Assembly (NCBI GenBank): GCA_013360745.1
Contig: JABWBA010000023.1
Coordinates: forward strand, 1 to 44,361
DNA from: Chthonomonadales bacterium
Lineage (GTDB): Bacteria; Armatimonadota; Chthonomonadetes; Chthonomonadales; CAJBBX01
Length of the DNA: 44,361 bases
Direction: 5' to 3'
A model generated the notes under the pieces. It searched no databases and was not told the DNA's origin. It saw nothing but the letters and a program-made list of their open reading frames with translations. Below are positions 23,719 to 31,398 of the stretch, in pieces. The translations under genes were made by a program, and so were the position numbers. Each line of letters begins with the position of its first letter. Positions within the stretch are counted from its first letter, which is position 1.

Positions 23719-24947
23719 GACCACGCCTCCACGTTGCGGACCCGCATGAGGTAGCCACCGGGACCGACGATCTGCGGATACCAGCCGACGCGGAACATGA
23801 CGTTGTCGGTCGGGCCCGTGCCGGCGATCCTGCCCGGTCCCGTTCGCTTGTCGCCCATCGTCGGTACGTCCTCGACGCGGGCCCCCTCGACTCCATCGAG
23901 ATAGGCGATGGCAAAGCCGGTCGGGGACTCGTCGGTGCTGCCCTCGGCGATCCCCGCGTAGCTCATGTCCCACTTGACGTGGTAGCCGATCGTGTGCCAG
24001 GTGTCGAACTCAAACTCGCCGACATTCAGCTCGACCTCGTACTCGTAGTCGTTGGAGTCCATCCGGTAGCCGCCCTCGATTCGGACGTGAAGCTCGCCGT
24101 CCTCGTGGATTCCGAAGCCGCCTGAGTAGCCCGCGTTCTCGTTACCGTGGAACTGGTTTATGGTCACATAACCGTCAGCGTCCGCAGCGGGGATCGCAAC
24201 GGACGAGTCGATGTAGAACTCCCAGGTGTAGTAATACTCGCCGCCATCGGGGTCGAAGATGCCCGACTTCTGCAACTCAACCCGGTCACCGCTCGCCGAT
24301 GAGGGGGTCGGCATGTCAAAGAGAATGTAGTCGTCAACCTCGGTGATCGACGCGCCGGGGGCATCCTCGATCAGCGTCGCGCTCCAATCCGAGATTTCGG
24401 TGCCCGACCAGAGAAGGCTCATGCCGCTCGGGGGCAAGACCGACGCGGTTTCGATGTCGAAGGTATAGGAGGCGGGGGTGGCATCGACGTTGCCCGCCTG
24501 GTCGATAGCCCTTACCTGGAAGGTGTGGCTGCCGTCCGCGAGGGTGTCGTAGGTCTTCTGCGAGACGGGGCAGGGCTCCCAATCGCCGCCGTCCATCTTG
24601 ACCTCGTAACTCGAAGGCGACTCCGTCGAGGAGAAGGTGAAGGTCGGCGTGTTGTCGGAGGTCGGGTCGGTCGGGCTTGACGTGATCGTCGTATTCGGCG
24701 GGGTCGTGTCGGGCGGGTCCTCGGGGGAGAGGGTGGCCGCGGAGGCGTTGATGTAGGCGAGGGGGTTCGAGTTCGCGTAGGTGCCGGTCGGCGTTCCGCC
24801 TGCTGCCGTTATCTCCGCGTCGATGTACGCCTTCGGGTTCGTATTGCAGTACGGCACTCCTCCGTCACCCGGAGTGCTCCCCGCGAGCGCCGTCGCCAGG
24901 TCAATGTAGACCTTCGGGTTCGTGTTCGCGTAGTCGTACCAGGCCAT
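23715..24947 (-). CDS. tail fibre/spike: NTNPK repeats, Ig-like domain, lectin/polysaccharide-lyase-like domain
   Basis: A 410-residue protein. Residues 1-70 contain three copies of Y-x-N-(T/S)-N-P-x-x-Y-I-(D/N), likely a virion-attachment or trimerisation region. Residues 78-170 form a bacterial Ig-like domain (P-P-N-T-T-I-T-S-S-P-T-D, Y-E-V-K-M-D-G-G-D-W, H-T-F-Q-V-R-A-I-D). The last 230 residues look like a concanavalin-type polysaccharide-lyase fold (T-W-E-F-Y-I-D, N-Q-F-H-G, D-T-W-H-T-I-G-Y-H-V-K-W). A role in binding or degrading surface polysaccharide is likely, but active-site residues cannot be confirmed. Confidence 0.7.
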   Translation of the reverse strand: MAWYDYANTNPKVYIDLATALAGSTPGDGGVPYCNTNPKAYIDAEITAAGGTPTGTYANSNPLAYINASAATLSPEDPPDTTPPNTTITSSPTDPTSDNTPTFTFSSTESPSSYEVKMDGGDWEPCPVSQKTYDTLADGSHTFQVRAIDQAGNVDATPASYTFDIETASVLPPSGMSLLWSGTEISDWSATLIEDAPGASITEVDDYILFDMPTPSSASGDRVELQKSGIFDPDGGEYYYTWEFYIDSSVAIPAADADGYVTINQFHGNENAGYSGGFGIHEDGELHVRIEGGYRMDSNDYEYEVELNVGEFEFDTWHTIGYHVKWDMSYAGIAEGSTDESPTGFAIAYLDGVEGARVEDVPTMGDKRTGPGRIAGTGPTDNVMFRVGWYPQIVGPGGYLMRVRNVEAWS

Positions 24948-25193
24948 CTACTTCACGACCCGCGAGGTTTCGTGCCAGACCTCGCCGTCAAAGACGAGGC
25001 AGAGCAGATCGTTCCGCTTTGCCGCCATGTCGATTGAACCGGAGAGGCTGATGTTGCCGCCCGATACGACCTTCCGCGACTGCAAGAACCGCAGGGTGAT
25101 TTCGTGGCCCCTCGCGGTCGCCGTGATCCCGTCGATCGGCTTCGCGCTGTTCGGCTCGTAGTAGCGCTCGGCTGGATTCGCCTTGAAGATCAT
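24948..25193 (-). CDS. stand-alone copy of the spike C-terminal domain (81 aa)
   Basis: The ATG at 25193 overlaps the spike's TGA. The whole protein aligns with the last ~80 residues of the adjacent spike: G-H-E-I-T-L-R-F versus G-H-Q-I-V-L-K-F, then L-S-G-S-I-D-M-A-A versus L-S-G-L-V-D-M-S-A, and the shared ending W-H-E-T-S-R-V-V-K. It looks like a duplicated C-terminal cap that could co-assemble with the spike trimer or swap with its end. Confidence 0.65.
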   Translation of the reverse strand: MIFKANPAERYYEPNSAKPIDGITATARGHEITLRFLQSRKVVSGGNISLSGSIDMAAKRNDLLCLVFDGEVWHETSRVVK

Positions 25194-26860
25194 TTGACCA
25201 CCCTTGATGTTTCGTGCCAGTTGGTGCCGTCGCACACGAGACAGAGCAGATCGTCGGCGGTCGCCGACATATCGACCAGCCCGGAGAGCTTGAGGTTCCC
25301 GGCTGAGGACGAGACAGTCGGGGTGCCGCTGAACTTGAGGACGATCTGGTGCCCGGAGTAGGTTGCGTTCAGGGTGTTGATCGTCGTATTGCCGCTGACC
25401 TCGTAGTAGTCGATCTGCGGGTCCATCGTGGAGATGGTGTTGGCCGCTGTCTTGGTCTGCGTGTTCGGGTCGATGCCGGGGAACATGGTCGTCGTGGACG
25501 TGTTGTTGTAGTCCTTGACCGTGCAGGTCTGCCCCGACGCGATGTTGACGCCCTCAAGGTTGTTGCCGAACTGCCAACGGCGGATGGACGTGTAGGTGTC
25601 CACGGAGCCGCTGATGTCGAAGGCGGTCGAATACTTGGCGCTCGACGTGCAGCCCGCCGTGTGGCCCATGTCGAAGTAGATCTGCCGGGTAGTTGCGCCC
25701 GCGCCATCGTCGTTGACCTCAACGATGTTGTAGCCGGCGCTGACCGTATCGCCGACTCCGAGCGCGAGTACCTGCCGCGTGAACCACAAATCGCGGCCTG
25801 AGTGGACGCGAATCAGGCAGGCGGTGGTGGTCACGCCGCGCTCCACGATCCCATCGTCAAAGCTGATGAACCGGGGCTCCGGGTAGCCGATGCCCTCCTG
25901 CCCGCCTGCGGTGTCCTGCGTGACGTGAATGTCGGCGTAGGAGAACTCGTTGAGCGAATACTTGGAGAAGCGGCAGGAGCCCGACGATTCCGTGACCTTG
26001 ATGCCGGTCGTGTTCAAGGTGGCGCGGGTCGCCTCGGCATCGAAGCCGATGAAGTTGCAGTTTTGCGCCGCCCGGACGAGCAGGGCGATGCCGTCCTCGC
26101 CAGGGCGCGATACCCGGAAGTCGCGGAAGTTGCGGTTGACGGAGTGGTGAACGTCCATGCAGGTCGTAGCGAGGTTCTGCCCGTCGATGTGGAAGCCGCT
26201 GACCTCCCCGCCCCGGCTGTTCGTCGCGCCGCCGTACTCGTTGAAGTGGATCGAACTCCCCGCGTCGTTGAGCTTGAGGATTGTTTCCCGCGCGCCCGCG
26301 CCCTCAAAGGTCACGAACTGGTCGAAGTTGATTTCCCCGTCGAGCAGGTAGCTCCCCGATGGGGCCACGACCTTCGCGCCGCTGCCGGTCGCCGCCTCCG
26401 CAGCGGCAAGGGCGGCGTTCCATGCCGTTGTGTCGTCGGTCGTGCCGTCGCCTACGCAGCCGTAGTTCTTGACGTTGATGAACTCGTTGAGGACGGCGAT
26501 GTCGGCCTCAGTCGCATCCGTGCGTGTGTCGAGCGATGAATCCGCTGAGGCGCGGGTCGATACCTCAGCGTCAAGCGCCTCCTGCGTCGCAAGCTCGACC
26601 CCGTTGACAAGCACTCCGGGCGGCGAGAGGTTGACCGTGAAGCCGTACTTTACCCACGCCCCGCTTACCTGTCCGACCGCGAGATAGGTTTCGTCCTCAG
26701 TCAGATTGTCGAACGTGACCTCGCCCGACGAAACGGTTGACGTATCGACGGGGGTGCCGAGTGGCGCTGAGGACTGCGAGGATTGAGTCCATGACACATA
26801 CGCGCCGAGACTAGTTGCGTCGGGGTAGACAGCGGATACGTCAAGCGTTACTGAAGGCAT
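25190..26860 (-). CDS. tail spike with pectate-lyase-type beta-helix
   Basis: A 556-residue protein starting M-P-S-V-T-L-D-V-S-A-V with a TGATG overlap to the hydrolase gene. Residues 1-82 are a small beta module shared with the protein at 22739. A right-handed beta-helix begins at about 130 (N-V-K-N-Y-G-C-V-G-D-G-T-T-D-D-T-T-A-W-N-A-A), the hallmark of pectate-lyase-fold depolymerase spikes. The final ~80 residues are a cap domain duplicated downstream. It should recognise and possibly cut a host polysaccharide. Confidence 0.8.
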   Translation of the reverse strand: MPSVTLDVSAVYPDATSLGAYVSWTQSSQSSAPLGTPVDTSTVSSGEVTFDNLTEDETYLAVGQVSGAWVKYGFTVNLSPPGVLVNGVELATQEALDAEVSTRASADSSLDTRTDATEADIAVLNEFINVKNYGCVGDGTTDDTTAWNAALAAAEAATGSGAKVVAPSGSYLLDGEINFDQFVTFEGAGARETILKLNDAGSSIHFNEYGGATNSRGGEVSGFHIDGQNLATTCMDVHHSVNRNFRDFRVSRPGEDGIALLVRAAQNCNFIGFDAEATRATLNTTGIKVTESSGSCRFSKYSLNEFSYADIHVTQDTAGGQEGIGYPEPRFISFDDGIVERGVTTTACLIRVHSGRDLWFTRQVLALGVGDTVSAGYNIVEVNDDGAGATTRQIYFDMGHTAGCTSSAKYSTAFDISGSVDTYTSIRRWQFGNNLEGVNIASGQTCTVKDYNNTSTTTMFPGIDPNTQTKTAANTISTMDPQIDYYEVSGNTTINTLNATYSGHQIVLKFSGTPTVSSSAGNLKLSGLVDMSATADDLLCLVCDGTNWHETSRVVK

Positions 26861-27543
26861 CAGTCGTTCTCCGAGATGAACGCCGCCACGTTTGCTCCGC
26901 TCCACGGCACGGTCCAAGCGTGTGCCTGGGCTCCCATGTTGTGGCCGGTCACGTTTGAGCCGACGCCGGCTATGAACGCTTCGGTCGTGGCAAGCGGGGT
27001 ATAGGGATCGTCGGTCGAGTAGTAGAGGTCGATGGGGAAGTCCTCAAAGTCGGCGAGGTTGTCGATCGGGTTGTCGGCGTCGGCGGGAGCGCCGCCGTAG
27101 GCCGTTTCAATCTCGGCAGCGAAGCCGCCCAAGTCGTTCGTGTGAATGTGCTGTACGTCGAGCGCCGGCACGACCAGCGTTATCGACTTGACCAGGGACG
27201 GGTTGGCCGTCGCCCAGGCGAGGACCGCGAGCCCGCCCGCCGATGCGCCGAGAAGGTGGACGCCGCCGGCCGCAAACAAGGCCGTCTGCCCCGCCGTTTT
27301 GAGTGTCGAGATGTTCGTCAGCATCGTGCTATTGCCCCAAAGGACGCCCGTGTCGATGGAGCCGACCGGAAAGCCCGCGTCGGTGATCGAGCTGATTTCG
27401 CCGCTCGGCCACGCAGCATCGTTGAAGGCGAACCACGAGTCCCGCGTCCCCCCGCGACCGAACAGCATCAGGACGCCCGACCTACTCCCCGGCTTGTAGA
27501 GCCGCGAGTAGGCATACCGCTGGGTGCCCCGCGACGAAACCAC
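26860..27543 (-). CDS. alpha/beta hydrolase in the tail cluster (putative esterase/deacylase)
   Basis: A 227-residue alpha/beta hydrolase: nucleophile elbow G-A-S-A-G-G with S101, acid candidate D178 or D179 in Y-Y-S-T-D-D-P-Y-T-P, and H208 in A-Q-A-H-A-W. No signal peptide is present. GTG at 27543 follows GAGGTCTAG. Its place between fibre-like genes and the spike suggests a virion-borne enzyme removing acyl groups from surface sugars or lipids to help the spike. A LysB-type mycolyl-arabinogalactan esterase is another possibility, but position next to spikes argues against pure lysis. Confidence 0.7.
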   Translation of the reverse strand: MVSSRGTQRYAYSRLYKPGSRSGVLMLFGRGGTRDSWFAFNDAAWPSGEISSITDAGFPVGSIDTGVLWGNSTMLTNISTLKTAGQTALFAAGGVHLLGASAGGLAVLAWATANPSLVKSITLVVPALDVQHIHTNDLGGFAAEIETAYGGAPADADNPIDNLADFEDFPIDLYYSTDDPYTPLATTEAFIAGVGSNVTGHNMGAQAHAWTVPWSGANVAAFISEND

Positions 27544-27957
27544 CTAGACCTCGACGACCTGGATGTAGGCGGGGTTGTCAGCGGCGGCGGTGATCGACGA
27601 GTTGCCGGTGACGAACTGGCCGAGGTTGATCTTGTAAGTGTGGGCGCCGGCTGAGGGGGCGAGGCGAACCGACCGCGACACCGGGGCGCTGCCGTTGGCG
27701 GTGAGCAGTCCGAGGTTGGCGGAGCCGAGGGTGGTCGCGCCCTCCATGATCTTCACCACCGTCAGCCCGGAGGCCGACGTGTTCGAGATCGCCCCGGCCT
27801 CGAAGCGGACCATGATCGGGCGGGCACCGACGTTGACCGTGACCGCGAGGCCGGCCACGTCCTGGGTGCCGGCCCCGGTCTGAGTGACGCTCGATGTGAT
27901 CGAGGCGTAGCCAAGCTCGACTCCGACTACGGGGTTCTTCGCTACCCGGCTGCTCAC
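27544..27957 (-). CDS. beta-rich small fibre or decoration protein (137 aa)
   Basis: Alternating hydrophobic/polar strands (I-M-V-R-F-E-A-G-A-I, H-T-Y-K-I-N-L-G-Q-F, Y-I-Q-V-V-E-V) suggest a jelly roll. It overlaps the gene before it by four bases. No family is recognised; likely a virion decoration or fibre subunit. Confidence 0.6.
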   Translation of the reverse strand: MSSRVAKNPVVGVELGYASITSSVTQTGAGTQDVAGLAVTVNVGARPIMVRFEAGAISNTSASGLTVVKIMEGATTLGSANLGLLTANGSAPVSRSVRLAPSAGAHTYKINLGQFVTGNSSITAAADNPAYIQVVEV

Positions 27958-28262
27958 GCGACCACCGCCGAATAGGTAACGCCGTCGCCGTTGACAGTCG
28001 AATCGAGATACACGTCCGTCAGGTCGTTGACTGCGAGCGTGTAGGAATCGCCTGCGCTGAGGGGAGTGCCCTTCCGTGTTGCGATGGTCCCGACGACTGT
28101 GGAACCGCCGACCACGATGAGGCCGGTGTTGTCAGTCTCGGCCGTGACCGTGACCTCAAGAACGGAGGTCTGGGTAGTGGAAAGTTGGACGCGGGTTCCT
28201 GCGGTCGTGACGACTTGCCTGCCGTCGATGACCGACCCTCCTACGGTGCTTGCGTTTGACAT
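27954..28262 (-). CDS. small structural/decoration protein (102 aa)
   Basis: Pattern G-T-R-V-Q-L-S...V-L-E-V-T-V-T-A-E...N-T-G-L-I-V-V-G...G-D-S-Y-T-L-A-V-N-D-L-T-D-V-Y is common in small phage structural proteins with a cupin-like or jelly-roll fold. AAGGAGAAGATC precedes the ATG. It lies just after portal, so it may be a head decoration or connector-associated protein. Confidence 0.65.
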   Translation of the reverse strand: MSNASTVGGSVIDGRQVVTTAGTRVQLSTTQTSVLEVTVTAETDNTGLIVVGGSTVVGTIATRKGTPLSAGDSYTLAVNDLTDVYLDSTVNGDGVTYSAVVA

Positions 28263-28276
28263 GATCTTCTCCTTAC

Positions 28277-30160
28277 TTACGCGGCTTGCGGCGCGGGTTG
28301 ATCTTGCGCGGGTGCCGCGCCTTCCTGCTGCGCCTCCGGTGGCGCAACCTGAGCCGCTATCGGCTCAAGAAACTCTGTGATCGCCTCGTCGGGGATGCCC
28401 TTTTCACGCATCGCCTCGCCGACCGCCATGAGCGCGTCGCCGATGTTCGGGGCTTCCGGCGCAAGGAACGACTCGGGATCGGGAACGTCGTTCTGCTCAA
28501 GCAGGTAGAGGACTAGCTTGCGCTGGTCGATCTGCGGGTTCTGGACGAGCTGATTGAAAACCGTGAGCGCGTCGTTGATCTTCTGGACGCGGTTCTCCGG
28601 TTCGGTTGAGCCCGCGTCCGGCGCAATATCAACGTCCTGCGCCAAGTCCTCCGGGCTCACGTCCTCAAAGCGGTAGCCACCGTCCTCGCTATCGAGGCGG
28701 ATCGGCTTCGCGTCGCTCATGTGCTGCCGGTTCAGTTCAAGGAACTGCTGCGCGGCGGGCCGGATTGTCTCGGCCAAGAGGTTCTGCGTCTTGTATGAAA
28801 TGCGGACGTTCGCGGCCTGCTGGACGAGCTGCGTTCCGGTCGCGGTTTCAGAGGCCGCGCCTGCGCCGGCAACGGAGTCGTCAATGCCCGTGGCGCGGTC
28901 GAAGTCGGCCTTGATTGCGTCCTCTTCCCGGTAGGACGACGCCGGCAAGTCCTCAACCGGGAGCTGGAAAAGAACCTCGTTCGGGTTCGTGATTGTCGGG
29001 ATCAGGGCACCGGGGCCGCGCTTCAGCGCCTCCGGGTCGACCATCCCCTCCATGTAGGCGGTAACTCGATCCACCACGAACGCGGCGTTGTCGCGCCGCT
29101 GCCCGCGCAGGGTGTTGATTTCGTGCTGAAGGTGCTTGATCGGCTCAATCTCGGAGATGCCGACGAACTCGCCCTCCTGAAGCGTGGGGCGGAAAATCTG
29201 GAAGGGCATTTCCCGGTGCCAGAATGGGGTTATGTCGCAGACCGCGACGAACTGGCGGTTGAGGATGATGTAGACGCGCTCGCGGTCGTGGAACTCAAGA
29301 ACCTCGTGGTCGCGGCCGGCGCGGGTGTCCTGTCCGCTGATCCCAAGCTGGTCGAGCCGGTCGCCCCAAATCGAACTTGTGTCGAACCCGCCCGTGCCGG
29401 ACTCGGCGATCATCTTCAAGTGGTCGGAGGTCGCATCGGGGGAGAGCGGGTTGCCATCGCCATCCGCGAACCAGTCGCCGTCCTGAATCCGGTCCTTGAC
29501 GTACTGAATGTCCCGCCACGTCCGGTGAATCAGCCAGCGGGAACTCTCAACGTCCTTAGCCGCCGGATCCCAAAAGAAGTCCGCAATCTCCACGTCCTCA
29601 ACCTGCGGACCCTCGAAGGTGACGACCTCAGCGAGTACGGCGCGGTCCCCCTTGAGCAGCTTGCGCGGCTCGCGCTTGACGACGCGGCGAATCTTCCGCT
29701 CCCAATAGGTCTTTTGGACTCCGAGCCCGTACTTGAACCCGCGTCGAGCGGTCGGCTGCAACTTGAGGTCGTAGCTGATGTTCCGCTGCTGCTGCTCAAG
29801 TAGTTCCTTGATGAGCTTGCACTTGACGGCCGCTTCCGGCGTGTTCGGGCGGACGGTCATCGTCGGGTTGTTGGAGAGGGCGCGGGGAACGATTGTCTCG
29901 ATGGCCCCGAAGATCAGCGGAATGAAGAGCTGCGACTTCCAGTAGGCGTCCGCATCGCGCTGCGCCACGTCGCGGTCCCGCGCCTGATTGACGTAGTTCT
30001 GGATCGCCGTGTGATTGCGGTGATACTGGTATGCCTCCTTCCAGCGGGAGACATACGCCTGATGCACCTTCTCGGCGGTCTGAACGGCCTTCGTGACCTT
30101 CTTGAGCGCGACCTTATGCTCGTCGCTGAGGTCGCGGGAATAGGACTCAGCCGTCAGCAC
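28277..30160 (-). CDS. portal protein
   Basis: A 627-residue protein with portal-type features: F-I-P-L-I-F-G-A-I-E-T-I-V-P-R-A near the N-terminus, a central W-D-P-A-A-K-D-V...W-L-I-H-R-T segment, long helical middle and acidic, Gln/Pro-rich C-terminus. Its length and style match podovirus portals of the P22/SU10 group. The GTG at 30160 is preceded by GAAGG and overlaps the previous gene by 14 bases. It forms the DNA entry ring used with the terminase encoded at 31399. Confidence 0.75.
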   Translation of the reverse strand: MLTAESYSRDLSDEHKVALKKVTKAVQTAEKVHQAYVSRWKEAYQYHRNHTAIQNYVNQARDRDVAQRDADAYWKSQLFIPLIFGAIETIVPRALSNNPTMTVRPNTPEAAVKCKLIKELLEQQQRNISYDLKLQPTARRGFKYGLGVQKTYWERKIRRVVKREPRKLLKGDRAVLAEVVTFEGPQVEDVEIADFFWDPAAKDVESSRWLIHRTWRDIQYVKDRIQDGDWFADGDGNPLSPDATSDHLKMIAESGTGGFDTSSIWGDRLDQLGISGQDTRAGRDHEVLEFHDRERVYIILNRQFVAVCDITPFWHREMPFQIFRPTLQEGEFVGISEIEPIKHLQHEINTLRGQRRDNAAFVVDRVTAYMEGMVDPEALKRGPGALIPTITNPNEVLFQLPVEDLPASSYREEDAIKADFDRATGIDDSVAGAGAASETATGTQLVQQAANVRISYKTQNLLAETIRPAAQQFLELNRQHMSDAKPIRLDSEDGGYRFEDVSPEDLAQDVDIAPDAGSTEPENRVQKINDALTVFNQLVQNPQIDQRKLVLYLLEQNDVPDPESFLAPEAPNIGDALMAVGEAMREKGIPDEAITEFLEPIAAQVAPPEAQQEGAAPAQDQPAPQAA

Positions 30161-30701
30161 TTGCGACCTTCAGGGGCAGCGGCTCGGCGATCCGGGCATC
30201 CGGCTCCTTGCCACGCCCAAGCTTTGAGATGTGTTCCCACACAAAGACGTAGCCGACGATCTGCCCTTCGATGACGTAGGGCGCGATCCATGCCTGCCCG
30301 CCGAATCGGTCGAAGATGACCTTGAGGTCGAGCAGCGAGCGGATCAAGGCCGGCGTCAGTTGGACCGCAAGCTCAAGCGCAAACAGCTCGGAGACAGACG
30401 TGCCCTCAAGTTCGGGGGCGCGGTCGATCTGCCAGGACTCGTCAGCGGTGTCGAACTGGTAGCCGTCCGTGCGGAACTGACCGACTGCGCCCTCTTCGCC
30501 GTCGACGCGGTTTCCCTCAGCGTCGTACTTGCCGCGAATCGTGGCGATGCAAACCTTGTCGCCGTTGCCCCGTGCGAGTACGAGCGCGGCCTGAATCGAC
30601 TCAAGGAACCGGGGCTCGGCGACGGCGGCGAGAGCGTGTGCCGCATCCTCGTCGTCAGCGAGGTCGGTAGCGAAGAGCGGGACGTTCCACTCGCGCCTCA
30701 A
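30147..30701 (-). CDS. hypothetical protein (184 aa) before portal
   Basis: Starts with TTG at 30701, overlapping the upstream stop (TTGA) behind GGGGAAGG. Contains a mixed alpha/beta sequence (V-C-I-A-T-I-R-G-K-Y-D, W-I-A-P-Y-V-I-E-G-Q-I-V-G-Y-V-F-V). No family is recognised. Conserved-looking and coupled to portal. Confidence 0.6.
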   Translation of the reverse strand: MRREWNVPLFATDLADDEDAAHALAAVAEPRFLESIQAALVLARGNGDKVCIATIRGKYDAEGNRVDGEEGAVGQFRTDGYQFDTADESWQIDRAPELEGTSVSELFALELAVQLTPALIRSLLDLKVIFDRFGGQAWIAPYVIEGQIVGYVFVWEHISKLGRGKEPDARIAEPLPLKVASADG

Positions 30702-30997
30702 CGAACCTTCCCCTTCGCCGCCGACTTGGGAGTGTGTAGACCCTTTCCAATGACGCCCTCAGAGAGCGCCTTTTGGCGAGTCTCAAGATATTCGCCTCGC
30801 GTGTCCTCGTCCATCCCCGAAAAGACCACCTTCTGTGCGTCCTCGTACTCCTGCGCGATGACCTCTTCGTTCACGTCAGCGCACTTGACGACGTGCCGCG
30901 TCCATGCCTCCCGTTCCTTCGACCCGAAGGCGCGGTCACATACGTTGCAGCGGAACGCGGGCCGTGCGGATTCAGGAAGCCAGATGGTGAGCGACAT
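30698..30997 (-). CDS. zinc-finger protein (99 aa)
   Basis: F-R-C-N-V-C-D-R-A-F-G then R-H-V-V-K-C gives a C2HC finger similar to eukaryote-like C2H2 fingers. The rest is helical and charged. The start sits six bases after a CACTAT element inside a perfect inverted repeat, so its expression is probably controlled there. It heads the portal-capsid transcription unit and may be structural or regulatory. Confidence 0.65.
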   Translation of the reverse strand: MSLTIWLPESARPAFRCNVCDRAFGSKEREAWTRHVVKCADVNEEVIAQEYEDAQKVVFSGMDEDTRGEYLETRQKALSEGVIGKGLHTPKSAAKGKVR

Positions 30998-31022
30998 ACG
31001 CGGATAGTGCGAGGTATCCGCG
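30998..31022 (-). promoter_or_regulatory. promoter with overlapping perfect inverted repeat
   Basis: CGCGGATA (30999-31006) and TATCCGCG (31015-31022) form a perfect eight-base palindrome with an eight-base spacer. On the minus strand the proximal arm gives CACTATCCGCGT followed by the ATG at 30997, the same layout as the TACTATCCGC starts at 8555 and 31231. It is likely both a -10 region and an operator. Confidence 0.5.
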
Positions 31023-31063
31023 CAAGGATAGAGAAAGGGTGCGGACGGAACCGCAGCCCTTAC

Positions 31064-31231
31064 TTAGTGGCGCTCGCGGAAGAGGTCGATCTGATACTGG
31101 ACCCAATCAGCGAAGGCGACGACGCCGACACCGACGAGAATCACGACGCTAACGAGCAGCCCCAAACTGGACAACGCCGGCCCCAAGAGGACGGCGAGCG
31201 CGACGAACGCGATCAGCAAGAGAACTCCCAT
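31064..31231 (-). CDS. two-span small membrane protein (55 aa)
   Basis: Starts MGVLLLIAFVALAVLLGPAL, with a second hydrophobic segment (L-G-L-L-V-S-V-V-I-L-V-G-V-G-V-V-A-F) and a charged end (D-L-F-R-E-R-H). It has its own TACTAT element directly upstream and a strong terminator just before, so it is transcribed independently of terminase. It could be a second holin or a superinfection-exclusion type protein; not determined. Confidence 0.6.
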   Translation of the reverse strand: MGVLLLIAFVALAVLLGPALSSLGLLVSVVILVGVGVVAFADWVQYQIDLFRERH

Positions 31232-31243
31232 GAGCGGATAGTA
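31232..31243 (-). promoter_or_regulatory. leaderless-type promoter element TACTATCCGCTC
   Basis: TACTAT (31243-31238) ends six bases before ATG 31231. The 11-base string AGCGGATAGTA (plus strand) is shared with the endolysin promoter. No clear -35 is seen at the expected spacing, where the terminator stem lies. Confidence 0.5.
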
Positions 31244-31255
31244 GCAAGAACGCGC

Positions 31256-31295
31256 AGCGCCCCCGACCACGGGTGCCGCGCAGGTCGGGGGCGCT
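31256..31295 (-). terminator. strong terminator after large terminase gene
   Basis: AGCGCCCCCGACC and GGTCGGGGGCGCT are a perfect 13-base inverted repeat with a 14-base loop. On the minus strand the stem is followed by GCGCGTTCTTGC, a weak U-rich tail. The 100 bases between it and the terminase stop hold no gene. Confidence 0.7.
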
Positions 31296-31398
31296 ACGGG
31301 GACCAGGGAGGGAGGTCCGTGTTTGAAGGGCGAGCGGAGCGAGAGCCCGTGTCTCCTGCTCGCCGATGGGGAAAGTAGCAGGGTGTTCGGACGCGGGC

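Noticed and set aside
23719-23973. Upstream extension of the small basic protein at 23497
   Set aside because: The extension lies out of frame inside the fibre gene and is Arg/His/Gly-rich; GTG 23718 with a GTGA overlap is the sensible start.
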